From contig JANMDN010000079.1 in NCBI GenBank assembly GCA_031376285.1, forward strand, positions 1 to 31,657: a DNA stretch of 31,657 nt. The letters are read 5' to 3'. Each line of letters opens with the position of its first letter. Position 1 is the stretch's first letter. Under the pieces are notes generated by a model. The model made no database searches, had not been told where the DNA came from, and was given only the letters and a program-made list of their open reading frames with translations. Position numbers and translations under genes: made by a program. Shown in pieces: positions 14,338 through 22,156 of the stretch. The stretch is from JANMDN01 sp031376285. Its GTDB lineage: Bacteria; Actinomycetota; Thermoleophilia; Miltoncostaeales; Miltoncostaeaceae.

Positions 14338-16134
14338 GTGAGCGACTCGCCTGACATCCCGCCGCTTCGGCGGCTCTGGCGGTACACCGGAAGACATCGC
14401 CGCCGGGTCTGGATGGCGACGGCCTGGTCGGTGCTCAACAAGATCTTCGACACGGCGCCGGAGCTCCTCATCGGCGCGGCCGTCGACACGGTCGTGCGCG
14501 GCAAGGGCTCCTTCGTCGCCGATCTTCTCGGGGTCGAGGGACGGTGGAACCAGCTGCTCATCCTGGCGCTCGCAAACATCGTGGTTTGGGTGCTCGAATC
14601 CGCGACTGAGTACATGGCTGCGATCACCTGGCGAAACCTTGCCCAGACCGTTGAGCATGAGGCCCGCATGGACGCCTACGGGCATGTTCAACGTCTCGAG
14701 CTGGCCTACTTCGAGGATCGATCAACCGGCGGGCTGATGTCGGTGCTCAACGACGACGTCAACCAGCTCGAGCGCTTCCTCGATACCGGCGCGAACGAGA
14801 TCATCCTGACGGCGGTCAACATTATCGTCGTCGGGATCGTCTTCGTCCTTGCGTCACCACTGCTCGCTCTGATCGCCTTCCTTCCGATCCCGGTCGTGGT
14901 CATCGGATCCATTCGATTCCAGCGTCGGCTCGAACCCCTCTACGCGACCGTGCGCGAGCGCGTTGGCGACCTCGCCGGATCGCTCGCGAACAACCTCGCC
15001 GGGGTCGCGACCATCAAAGCGTTCACCGCGGAAGATCGTGAAGTGGCGCGGGTGGATGGCGAGTCGAACGCCTACCGCCTCGCCAACCGTGAGGCGATCC
15101 GCTACTCGTCTGCGTTCGTTCCGCTTATCCGAATGGCGATCCTCGCAGGGTTCACCTGCACGCTGCTCGTCGGTGGGCGGGCCGCCCTAAACGGGACGCT
15201 CCCCGTCGGCCTGTACTCGGTGCTGGTGTTCATGACCCAGCGCCTACTCTGGCCACTGACGCGCCTCGGGCAGACGCTCGACTCCTACCAGCGCGCGATG
15301 GCGTCGACGCGACGAATCCTCGATCTCCTCGACACCAAGCCCGGGATCCTTCCAGGGGCCCGGGTCCTTGCGCGCCCCGTTCGGGGCGAGGTGGCCTTCG
15401 ACGATGTGCGCTTTGCCTACGGTGATGGGTCGGAGGTACTTCACGGGCTCGACATTCATGTCGCGGCGGGCGAGACGCATGCGATCGTCGGTGCGACCGG
15501 GGCCGGCAAGAGCACGATCGTCAAGCTGCTCCTGCGCTTCTACGAGCCAACCTCGGGCCATGTGATGGTCGACGGGGTCGACGTGCGTGAGCTGACCTTC
15601 GTCGATCTTCGCGGGTTGATCGGCCTGGTCAGTCAGGACGTGTTCCTCTTCCATGGATCGGTGCGCGAAAACATCGCCTACGGGCGACCGGGGGCAAGCG
15701 ACGCGGACGTCGAGGAGGCCGCCCGCCTCGCCGAGGCGCATGATTTCATCGAGGCGCTATCGAACGGGTACGAAACGGTCGTCGGGGAGCGCGGGCAGAA
15801 GCTCTCAGGTGGGCAGCGTCAGCGCGTATCGATCGCGCGGGCGATCCTGCGAAACCCCGCCATCCTTGTGCTCGACGAGGCGACAAGCTCGGTCGACAAC
15901 GAGACCGAAGCGGCAATCCAGCGGTCGATGGACGTCGTGTCACGTGACCGGACGACGATCGTGATCGCCCACCGGCTCTCGACCATTCGAGGCGCCGACC
16001 GCATCCACGTCCTCGAGGCGGGTCAGGTCATCGAGGCGGGCACGCACGACGAACTCGTCGAACACGGGGGCCTTTACGCCGCACTCTGGCGAGTCCAGAC
16101 CGGTGCGGCCCTGTCTCGCGATGAGTCCGGCTAA
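14338..16134 (+). CDS. ABC exporter, fused membrane and ATPase domains (type IV, MsbA/MdlB-like)
   Basis: The protein has 598 residues. Six membrane helices span about 20-315, with the intracellular coupling segments around 105-125 and 215-235. The nucleotide-binding domain (350-590) has Walker A GATGAGKST (385-393), Q-loop VSQDVFLF, signature LSGGQRQR (489-496), Walker B ILVLDEA with catalytic Glu 514, D-loop SSVD and switch His in IAHRLST. All ATPase residues are intact, so a homodimer could be active; no partner half-transporter is adjacent. Homologues export lipids, peptides or drugs. The C-terminus is followed within 17 nt by the Phd antitoxin gene. Confidence 0.93.
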   Translation: MSDSPDIPPLRRLWRYTGRHRRRVWMATAWSVLNKIFDTAPELLIGAAVDTVVRGKGSFVADLLGVEGRWNQLLILALANIVVWVLESATEYMAAITWRNLAQTVEHEARMDAYGHVQRLELAYFEDRSTGGLMSVLNDDVNQLERFLDTGANEIILTAVNIIVVGIVFVLASPLLALIAFLPIPVVVIGSIRFQRRLEPLYATVRERVGDLAGSLANNLAGVATIKAFTAEDREVARVDGESNAYRLANREAIRYSSAFVPLIRMAILAGFTCTLLVGGRAALNGTLPVGLYSVLVFMTQRLLWPLTRLGQTLDSYQRAMASTRRILDLLDTKPGILPGARVLARPVRGEVAFDDVRFAYGDGSEVLHGLDIHVAAGETHAIVGATGAGKSTIVKLLLRFYEPTSGHVMVDGVDVRELTFVDLRGLIGLVSQDVFLFHGSVRENIAYGRPGASDADVEEAARLAEAHDFIEALSNGYETVVGERGQKLSGGQRQRVSIARAILRNPAILVLDEATSSVDNETEAAIQRSMDVVSRDRTTIVIAHRLSTIRGADRIHVLEAGQVIEAGTHDELVEHGGLYAALWRVQTGAALSRDESG

Positions 16135-16136
16135 GT

Positions 16137-16147
16137 GCTACTGTAGC
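16137..16147 (+). promoter_or_regulatory. Palindrome GCTACTGTAGC over the -10 box of the Phd/VapC operon
   Basis: An 11-bp perfect palindrome (5-bp arms around a central T) contains TACTGT (16139-16144), which ends 6 nt before ATG 16151. The box and spacing suggest a leaderless transcript. A palindrome over the promoter is where Phd/YefM antitoxins usually bind to repress their own operon, so this is the likely operator. Confidence 0.5.
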
Positions 16148-16150
16148 CAC

Positions 16151-16429
16151 ATGAGATCGATTGGCATTCGAGAACTGCGGCAGCACGCGAGCCGGTACTT
16201 GCGTGAGGTCCAGAGGGGAGAGTCGCTGCAAGTCACCGACCGTGGCCGCCCGATCGCGATGATCAGCCCGATTGAGTCGATCGATTCCCGCATCGAGCGC
16301 CTCCGTCGAGCTGGACGAATTCGCCCGGCCGCGCATCGACTTGAGGATCTCGGACCGCCGCTCGACCCGATTCCAGGAGCCGCGCCGCTCAGCGCGGTGC
16401 TAGAGCGCATGAGAGCTGATGAGCGCTAG
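16151..16429 (+). CDS. Type II antitoxin, Phd/YefM family
   Basis: The 92-residue protein begins MRSIGIRELRQHASRYLREV, continues with a Gly-Glu turn and ends its DNA-binding part with VTDRGRPIAMISPI. This is the full Phd/YefM N-terminal domain that dimerises and binds the operator. The C-terminal half is Arg/Pro-rich and presumably wraps the toxin. ATG 16151 follows the palindromic promoter directly. The stop overlaps the toxin gene start by 11 nt, so the two are translationally coupled. It should neutralise the adjacent PIN-domain toxin and repress the operon. Confidence 0.92.
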   Translation: MRSIGIRELRQHASRYLREVQRGESLQVTDRGRPIAMISPIESIDSRIERLRRAGRIRPAAHRLEDLGPPLDPIPGAAPLSAVLERMRADER

Positions 16430-16820
16430 TGGGGTCGTGTACCTCGACTCGTCGGCGATCGTCAAGCTGGTCAGGGCAGAAGCGGAGTCTCTTGCGCTCG
16501 TTGCCTACCTGACTCAGCACAGCGACCGAGTATCGAGCGCCCTCGCCCGCACAGAGGTCGTGCGTGCCGCGCAAACTCATGATTCGGCAACTATCGAGCG
16601 AGCGAGCGCGGTCATCGCCGGGTTTCAGCTCATCCCTCTCGACGACGGGATCCTCGATGACGCCGGACTCCTCGCTCCCATTTCAGTCCGGAGCCTGGAC
16701 GCTATCCACCTCGCGACGGCTCGCCTGCTGGGCCCGGATCTCGTCGCACTGGTCACATACGACCGCCGCATGGCCGCGGCGGCGATGGCACTCAATCTGC
16801 AAACGATGTCGCCCGCCTAG
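16419..16820 (+). CDS. vapC: Type II toxin, VapC-type PIN-domain ribonuclease
   Basis: This 133-residue protein is a complete PIN domain. It starts VVYLDSSAIVKLV with D10, has E46 in ALARTEVVRA, D94 in RSLDAIHLATA and D115 in LVTYDRRM. These four acidic residues bind the Mg2+/Mn2+ that cleaves RNA. Known VapC toxins cut initiator tRNA or rRNA; the target here is unknown. It overlaps the Phd-type antitoxin gene by 11 nt. Nothing suggests inactivation. The pair is outside the tRNA-Lys element and may be a separate acquisition. Confidence 0.93.
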   Translation: MSASGVVYLDSSAIVKLVRAEAESLALVAYLTQHSDRVSSALARTEVVRAAQTHDSATIERASAVIAGFQLIPLDDGILDDAGLLAPISVRSLDAIHLATARLLGPDLVALVTYDRRMAAAAMALNLQTMSPA

Positions 16821-16824
16821 CCAA

Positions 16825-16838
16825 CGCCGTCAGCGGCG
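16825..16838. terminator. Short hairpin between converging vapC and accessory-protein genes
   Basis: CGCCG and CGGCG pair around the loop TCAG, which includes the minus-strand stop codon. There is no T-tract; it is a weak candidate for termination in the 9-bp gap between converging genes. Confidence 0.25.
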
Positions 16839-17345
16839 AGTTCGCCGTAGGCGCACACTGACCGTGATCAGTGCGAGCGCGGCGGGGATCCCGATCGCAA
16901 GCGGGAGGATCCCACCCGAGTTCAGGGTCCGGCGCTCCGCGACCCCGATGGTCACCGTCGGTCCGTTGACGGGGGTCTCAGTCGATCCCGCCTGGGGGAG
17001 CACCGATACGAACGCGGCGAAGCTGCCCGGGTTGACCGCCTTCAACGTCCAATCAATCGTCGTCGACGCTCCGGCCGGGATGCTCCCCAGGTAACGCGTC
17101 CGGTCGCTTGACCAGTCCTCGGGATCGACGTACACGTCGCGTCGAAGGCTCAGGACATTCAGATGAGCGAGGACCGACGCAGTCGGCTGTGACCCGCCGT
17201 TTGTGATTGTCGTTTGGAATCTGAAGTCCCTCCCGAGGGCGGTCGAGATCGTCGGCGGGTCGACCCGGAGCGACACCTCACCGGTGGCGACCGCCGGTGC
17301 GGCGACCGCCAGCGCCAAGGCCGCCGCAAGCACGGTTCGCCTCAT
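16830..17345 (-). CDS. Membrane-anchored extracytoplasmic protein of the ABC-2 operon
   Basis: The protein has 171 residues. A signal peptide (1-20, ending AVATG) is followed by one beta-sandwich-like domain (about 22-135; FRFQTTITNGGSQPTASV, SIPAGASTTIDWTLKAV). A membrane helix (about 145-163) and a short basic tail come last. The sandwich resembles NEW3/CARDB-like folds that accompany some ABC-2 operons; this is a resemblance by pattern only. Its ATG overlaps the permease stop by 4 nt (ATGA), so it is co-translated with the transporter and may be a substrate-handling or scaffolding partner outside the membrane. Confidence 0.72.
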   Translation of the reverse strand: MRRTVLAAALALAVAAPAVATGEVSLRVDPPTISTALGRDFRFQTTITNGGSQPTASVLAHLNVLSLRRDVYVDPEDWSSDRTRYLGSIPAGASTTIDWTLKAVNPGSFAAFVSVLPQAGSTETPVNGPTVTIGVAERRTLNSGGILPLAIGIPAALALITVSVRLRRTRR

Positions 17346-18142
17346 TCTCGACCTCCGCCCCGCAGCTGGATGAAGTGTGCGCCCACAAACGCCGCGATTG
17401 CCGCGAAAGCCACCGCGCCGACGATCGGCGCGATCAGGAGCGTCGCCTCGTGCGTCCAGCCGTAGCCCCGCACGATGATCCGGTCGACGTAGCGTAGTCC
17501 GGCGGCGAAGGGGTTTGCCTGGATCAACAGATCACCGAGCCAGCCCTTCTGGGCGCCGGGCGGGAGTTGCGTCGGTGCGAAGAGGGACAAGAGCACAAAC
17601 AGGCTGAGCGAAAGGCTGACGCGGTTCGAGCTGGACAGCACGCTGATGACAACGCCGAGCGACGCGACGAACACCGCAAGAAGCGTCCCAACGACCGCTC
17701 CCGAGAGGAGCGCCTGCCAGACGACGCCGAGGCCGCGCCCGAGGAACCACACAAACGGGGCCGTGACGCAAAATGCAGCGACCCACAGAGACAGGGCCGC
17801 CAGCAACTTACCCCCGCACAGACCGAGCCGGGAGACAGGCGTCAGGAGCAGCGTTTCGAGGGTGCCGCGCTCCCGCTCGCCGCTCACCGTGTCGGCGGCC
17901 CCGAGGAGCGCGAGGAGCGAACCAACGGCGATCCCCACCTGCAGGGTGAGACTGACCGCCTCGCGTTGTTCGAGGAAGTTGATCGCCTGGTTCGTCGCCG
18001 AGAGGTAGGCAATCAGGCCGATCAGGACGCTGAACGCGAGCGTGAGGACGAGACCCCGGCCGCCGACCCAGAGATCGCGAAGCTCCTGCCGGGTCACGAC
18101 CGGCCAAGTCGGCCCGCGCCGTGCCGCCGCGCGCATCGACAT
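17342..18142 (-). CDS. ABC-2 type transporter permease
   Basis: The 266-residue protein has six predicted helices. The first cytoplasmic loop carries ERERGTLETLLLTPVSRLGL, the ER.xGT.E.LL.TP signature of ABC-2 permeases that contacts the ATPase. A late loop FAPTQLPPGAQ and NPFAAGLRYVD precede the last helix. ATG 18142 shares its A with the TAA stop of the ATPase gene (TAATG), which settles the start. The downstream membrane protein overlaps its stop. Together the three genes encode an exporter with an external accessory protein. Confidence 0.88.
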   Translation of the reverse strand: MSMRAAARRGPTWPVVTRQELRDLWVGGRGLVLTLAFSVLIGLIAYLSATNQAINFLEQREAVSLTLQVGIAVGSLLALLGAADTVSGERERGTLETLLLTPVSRLGLCGGKLLAALSLWVAAFCVTAPFVWFLGRGLGVVWQALLSGAVVGTLLAVFVASLGVVISVLSSSNRVSLSLSLFVLLSLFAPTQLPPGAQKGWLGDLLIQANPFAAGLRYVDRIIVRGYGWTHEATLLIAPIVGAVAFAAIAAFVGAHFIQLRGGGRE

Positions 18143-19140
18143 TAGGTCTCCTCGGTCATCGCGAGGAAGGCGTCGCTCAGTCGAGCCCCTTCGAGTTCGA
18201 ACGAGAGCACCGGCACGCCGGCCTCGGCGAGCGCGAGAAGACCATCGTTCATCGCGCGGTCGTTTGCGGCCCCGTTCAACGCGGCGGCGAGCGAACCGGG
18301 GGGGCCGTCCAGCACGGCGACGCCTTGAACGCCCGGAGCGCTCGACAGCACCGTCCGGGCGCGGTCGACGAACTGGGCATCGACACGAACCCTCGCACTT
18401 CGCGGGGCGGCCGCCTGCCGAATGACCTCGGCCACCGTCCCTTCGGCCGCCACCCGACCGCGGTTCAGGATGAGCACGCGCGTGCATACCTCCTCGACCT
18501 CGGTCAGCAAGTGCGTCGAGAGCAGCACCGTCGTACCGCGCTCGCGAGCGAGGTCGCGCACGAGTGAAAGAACCTGACGCTGACCCGACGGGTCGAGCCC
18601 GAGCGTCGGTTCGTCGAGGAAGACGACGCGGGGGTCGTTGACGAGGCCTCGGGCGATTCCGAGGCGTTGACGCATGCCTCGGCTGTAGCCGGAGATGAGC
18701 GAGTGGCGGCGCTCAGCAAGCCCGACACGCTCGAGAAGCGACGCTGCGCAGGCGCGGGCCGACTCGCGCGACTGTCCGTAGAGACGTGCGTGGTAGCGCA
18801 GGTATTCCTCGCCGGTCTGGTGCTCCGGATACCCTGCGCTCTCGGGAAGGACCCCGACCACCCGGCGAATCTCTCGCGGGCGGGTGTGCGGAAATCCCGC
18901 GACCTCGAAGGACCCGCCGGACGCCGGGAGGACCGTCGTGAGCACGCGAATCGCGCTCGTCTTCCCGGCGCCGTTTGGGCCCAGTACACCAAGGATCTCG
19001 CCCTCCTCGACGGAGAACGAGACGCGGTCGACGGCAAGGACAGAACCGTAGCGGCGGGAGATCCCGTTGGCCTGGACTGCCGCGCTCAAGGACGATCCTC
19101 CCCGTCGACCCGGCGCCCCAGAACTCGAAGCACCGGACAT
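18142..19140 (-). CDS. ABC transporter ATP-binding protein (ABC-2 type)
   Basis: The protein has 332 residues. An Ala/Ser/Gly-rich N-terminal 20 residues precede the ATPase domain: Walker A GPNGAGKTS, Q-loop VLPESAGYPEHQTG, signature YSRGMRQRLG, Walker B VVFLDEPTLGLDP and H-loop STHLL. A C-terminal domain of about 80 residues follows, as in the CcmA/NatA group. ATG 19140 is preferred to the TTG one codon earlier. The gene heads a three-gene operon with single-base and 4-nt overlaps. It begins 51 nt after the lipoprotein gene, so read-through from the efflux cluster is possible. Confidence 0.9.
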   Translation of the reverse strand: MSGASSSGAPGRRGGSSLSAAVQANGISRRYGSVLAVDRVSFSVEEGEILGVLGPNGAGKTSAIRVLTTVLPASGGSFEVAGFPHTRPREIRRVVGVLPESAGYPEHQTGEEYLRYHARLYGQSRESARACAASLLERVGLAERRHSLISGYSRGMRQRLGIARGLVNDPRVVFLDEPTLGLDPSGQRQVLSLVRDLARERGTTVLLSTHLLTEVEEVCTRVLILNRGRVAAEGTVAEVIRQAAAPRSARVRVDAQFVDRARTVLSSAPGVQGVAVLDGPPGSLAAALNGAANDRAMNDGLLALAEAGVPVLSFELEGARLSDAFLAMTEET

Positions 19141-19191
19141 CAAACTAACGACAACGGCCTAAGAAGAGCATGAGAGCGCACGCGATATGAC

Positions 19192-20121
19192 TCAGCTGCC
19201 AGCCGGGCGAAGGCGTGTGATCAGATCCTGGTTTGCCTGGCGGAAGCTCGCCTCGTACTGTGGCCGGACGACGTCCTCGACCGGCGTAATGAACTCCTCC
19301 TCACATGCGAGGTCAGCGACCGCTGCCGCCACCTCGGTGCGTTGGAGCTCAGACAACGCGGCCTGGTCGGCGCCGGGGGGCACCGGTGTCGTGGCTCCCC
19401 GCTCGACCTTGGGTCCCACGATTGACTGGAAGCGCTTGATGAGGTCCGGTTCGATGTCTTCTGGGTCCTCGTACGGGAGGCCGGCCTTGTTCATGCACCC
19501 GGCCCACTGCTCGACCGCGCGGACCACGCGCTGGTCCTGGGCGATCGTCTCGTCGAGCTCATTGAGCTTGCCCTGCAACTGCGTCAGCACATCGGCACCG
19601 CCGAAGACGGACTCGGTTGCTTGCTTCGTGCAGCCGCCGAGCCGAGTGAAGTCACCGGTGTCGTTTGCGACGGCGAACGTCGCGCCGGGGTTGTCTCCCC
19701 AGAGTGCTCGATCGTAGGCGCCGCGATCGGCATCGCCGAGGGACAGCCGGATCCGGTCGTTCGGGTCGCTTTGCACCCCGCCGCGGCCGATGAGGGTGCT
19801 CACGCCGTAGCCGAATTGTTTGACGAAGTCCTCGTCGCTCAGGCGCGTCGATCCAGTGAGGGCCGCCTGCTGGGCGAGTGGGTCGACAGGTGTGTACTCG
19901 AAGCCTTGCGCCTTCATGCACTCCGCGATTGCCGCTTCCACGCGGCTTTGGCGCTCGGCGATTCCGGCCTGTGTGAATCCAATCTGGTCTTCAACCGCGC
20001 CTGCGGCTGTCGTCGCGGCGTCGCCGCCGCCGCCCCCACAGGCGGCGATCGCCAAGGGGGTTGCCGCGAGGGCCAGTAGGGTCACGCCGCGGCGGACGTG
20101 ATGAGAGAACGGGTGGGGCAT
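19192..20121 (-). CDS. Putative lipoprotein with four conserved-looking cysteines
   Basis: The protein has 309 residues from ATG 20121 (AAAGGA 9 nt upstream; ATG 20139 is an alternative without a ribosome-binding site). The signal sequence ends LAIAAC with Cys28 as the lipid anchor, followed by a Gly run. The mature part has four further cysteines, in AECMKAQGFEY, LGGCTKQ, WAGCMNKAGLPYEDPED and DLACEEEF, which could form two disulphides. CM.K.G..Y occurs twice, suggesting an internal duplication of a small motif. I do not recognise a named domain. It lies 30 nt after the MacB-type permease gene on the same strand, so it is probably an exported partner of that transporter. Confidence 0.75.
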   Translation of the reverse strand: MPHPFSHHVRRGVTLLALAATPLAIAACGGGGGDAATTAAGAVEDQIGFTQAGIAERQSRVEAAIAECMKAQGFEYTPVDPLAQQAALTGSTRLSDEDFVKQFGYGVSTLIGRGGVQSDPNDRIRLSLGDADRGAYDRALWGDNPGATFAVANDTGDFTRLGGCTKQATESVFGGADVLTQLQGKLNELDETIAQDQRVVRAVEQWAGCMNKAGLPYEDPEDIEPDLIKRFQSIVGPKVERGATTPVPPGADQAALSELQRTEVAAAVADLACEEEFITPVEDVVRPQYEASFRQANQDLITRLRPAGS

Positions 20122-20151
20122 CGGTCGAAGTCCTTTCATCTAGGGGTAGCA

Positions 20152-21420
20152 CTAGGTTCCGGCGCGGAGCGCCTCGACGGGCTGCAGCGACGCGGCGCGC
20201 AGCGCGGGGTAGGTCCCGGAGAGCAGGCCGACGAGGCCGCCCACGATGGGGGAGATTAGGGGCACCCATGGATCGACCACGGGTGTCCACGTGCGGCTTG
20301 CCGCGACGCCGACGACCACAATGATGCCAAGACTCGCGCCGACGAGGCCGCCGAGGACGCCCATTGCCGTGCTCTCGACAAGGAACTGCGCGGCGATGTG
20401 GCGGCGCCCGGCGCCGAGCGCGCGACGAAGGCCGATCTCACCGACTCGCTCGAGCACCGAGACGAGGGTCACGTTCGCAATGCCGAGCGCTCCGACAAGG
20501 AGCGATACGCCACCGAGTAGGAGAAAGAGCGCGTTCAGGTCGTTCTGTACCGCGCCGCGAAGCTTCTCTGGGTCGGGCGGCGCGGAAACCTTGAGCAGGC
20601 GAGGAGCATTTGGGCTCAGGGCGACCGGTGCCTCGCGCACGACAGCCTCCACCGCCCCCACCTTCGTCTCGACTTGCGCCGACCCGGGCGCCCGGAGGTT
20701 GAACTCTTGGCGGGCGGTCCCCTCGGGAATGATGGCGGAGCCGAGGAGCGACGACTGACGGCCGACGCTGCGAAGGAGCCCGATCACGAGGTAAAGACGG
20801 TCACCGATGTAGATCGCCGGCTGCTGATCGAGGCGGGTAAGGCCCAGGCGCCGGGCGGCGGTCGGTCCGAGGACGATGACCCGACGGCCTGCCAGCGAGT
20901 GCCCCGCGTCGGGAAAGCGGCCGGCGGCGAGCTCTGCTCGGACGGCTTGCCAGATGCCCGGCGAGGCAGCTTTGATCGGGAGCTGCGTCTGCGTCTGTCC
21001 CAGCGGGTCGTTGATGGGCACCGAGTGCACCAGTTGCCCGCGGACGTCAACGTCTGAGAGCGTCCCGGCCTGCGCCACGCCGTTCAGCCGTTTGAGCCGC
21101 GCTTCCGCGTCCCACGGGATGACCTGAGTGGCTTTGCCGGTACCACGGGCCACGGGCGCCACGACCACGTCGGTCGCCGCCACCTCGTCGAAGCGCCCGA
21201 CGATCTGGTTGCTCGCCGTTTTTGAAAGGCCTGCGGTCGCGACGAGGGCGGCAACACCGACGACGGTCCCGAGCACCGTCAACGCGACGCGCGCAGGCCG
21301 AGCGAGAAGGCCCGCGGCCGATTCGACGAGCAGGTCGCGCATGGAAAGCTGGGGGCTCGGGAGCCCGGTCTTGCCTTCCTCGCCTCCCCGGGCGCGCCGC
21401 CAGACGCGCCAATGCCTCAT
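20152..21420 (-). CDS. MacB/FtsX-type ABC transporter permease
   Basis: The 422-residue protein has the MacB topology. One helix near the N-terminus (about 43-63) is followed by a large extracytoplasmic MacB_PCD-like domain (about 65-285; VVVAPVARG, RRVIVLGPTAARRLG) and three C-terminal helices (about 292-318, 340-372, 382-402). The C-terminus has the family pattern ERVGEIGLRRALGA and GTYPALRAASLQPVEALR. ATG 21420 overlaps the ATPase stop by 4 nt, fixing the start. Proteins of this type do not move substrate through the membrane but drive export from the outer face by mechanotransmission. It pairs with the ATPase and adaptor encoded just upstream. Confidence 0.9.
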   Translation of the reverse strand: MRHWRVWRRARGGEEGKTGLPSPQLSMRDLLVESAAGLLARPARVALTVLGTVVGVAALVATAGLSKTASNQIVGRFDEVAATDVVVAPVARGTGKATQVIPWDAEARLKRLNGVAQAGTLSDVDVRGQLVHSVPINDPLGQTQTQLPIKAASPGIWQAVRAELAAGRFPDAGHSLAGRRVIVLGPTAARRLGLTRLDQQPAIYIGDRLYLVIGLLRSVGRQSSLLGSAIIPEGTARQEFNLRAPGSAQVETKVGAVEAVVREAPVALSPNAPRLLKVSAPPDPEKLRGAVQNDLNALFLLLGGVSLLVGALGIANVTLVSVLERVGEIGLRRALGAGRRHIAAQFLVESTAMGVLGGLVGASLGIIVVVGVAASRTWTPVVDPWVPLISPIVGGLVGLLSGTYPALRAASLQPVEALRAGT

Positions 21421-22058
21421 CGTGTTTCCTCGGTCAATCTTCCGTCGACAATCCTCACCTGACGGCGGGCAAGGGCGGCGACGCCGTCGTCGTGGGTGAT
21501 CATCACGATCGTCATGCCGTCCTGGCTGAGTTCCTCGAACACCCGAAGGACGGACGCGGTGTTGACCGAGTCGAGGTTGCCGGTCGGCTCGTCGCACAGG
21601 AGCAGGCTCGGGGAGCCCATGAGCGCTCGGGCAACCGCAGCTCGCTGCTGCTGCCCACCGGAGAGCTTTGTCGGGAGAAAGCCCTGTCGTTCCTCGAGGC
21701 CGACCCGACGGATCTCCGTGAGCGCTCGCTCACGCCGACCTTGGCGCGGGAGGCCGAGGTAGACCTCCGCGAGCATCACGTTGTCGAGGACGCTTCGGTG
21801 GGCGAGCAGGTTAAAGGTCTGGAAGACAAAGCCGATTCGGCTCCCTCGGAGCGCCGCGCGCTCGCTGTCGGTGAGCGAGGCCACGTCGATCCCGTCCATC
21901 AGGTAGGTCCCGCTCGTCTGCTCGTCGAGGCAGCCGAGCACGTTCAGGAGGGTCGACTTCCCCGAGCCTGAAGGGCCGACGATCGCCATGAAGTCCCCGC
22001 GCTCGATCGTCAGGTTCACGTCACGTAGCGCCATAACCGGTGGGTCGGTGCCGTACAC
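21417..22058 (-). CDS. MacB/LolD-type ABC transporter ATP-binding protein
   Basis: The ATPase domain has Walker A GPSGSGKST (28-36), Q-loop FVFQTFNLLAHRSV, signature LSGGQQQRAAVARAL, Walker B LLLCDEPTGNLD and H-loop ITHD: the LolD/MacB subgroup. The only usual start codon is GTG 22058, giving 213 residues. In-frame sequence just upstream reads VVDIRTLSRVYGT, the first beta-strand that every homologue carries, but no ATG, GTG or TTG is found there. The real start may therefore be a rare codon upstream, or the protein has a shortened N-terminus. The stop overlaps the permease start. Confidence 0.88.
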   Translation of the reverse strand: MYGTDPPVMALRDVNLTIERGDFMAIVGPSGSGKSTLLNVLGCLDEQTSGTYLMDGIDVASLTDSERAALRGSRIGFVFQTFNLLAHRSVLDNVMLAEVYLGLPRQGRRERALTEIRRVGLEERQGFLPTKLSGGQQQRAAVARALMGSPSLLLCDEPTGNLDSVNTASVLRVFEELSQDGMTIVMITHDDGVAALARRQVRIVDGRLTEETR

Positions 22059-22156
22059 GCGAGACAGGGTGCGGATATCGACGACCGGCGTTCGATCCTC
22101 AGGAGCCGCGGCGATGGGTTCCGTGGACGTTGCATCGCGCAGTCGAGCGAGCGGCG

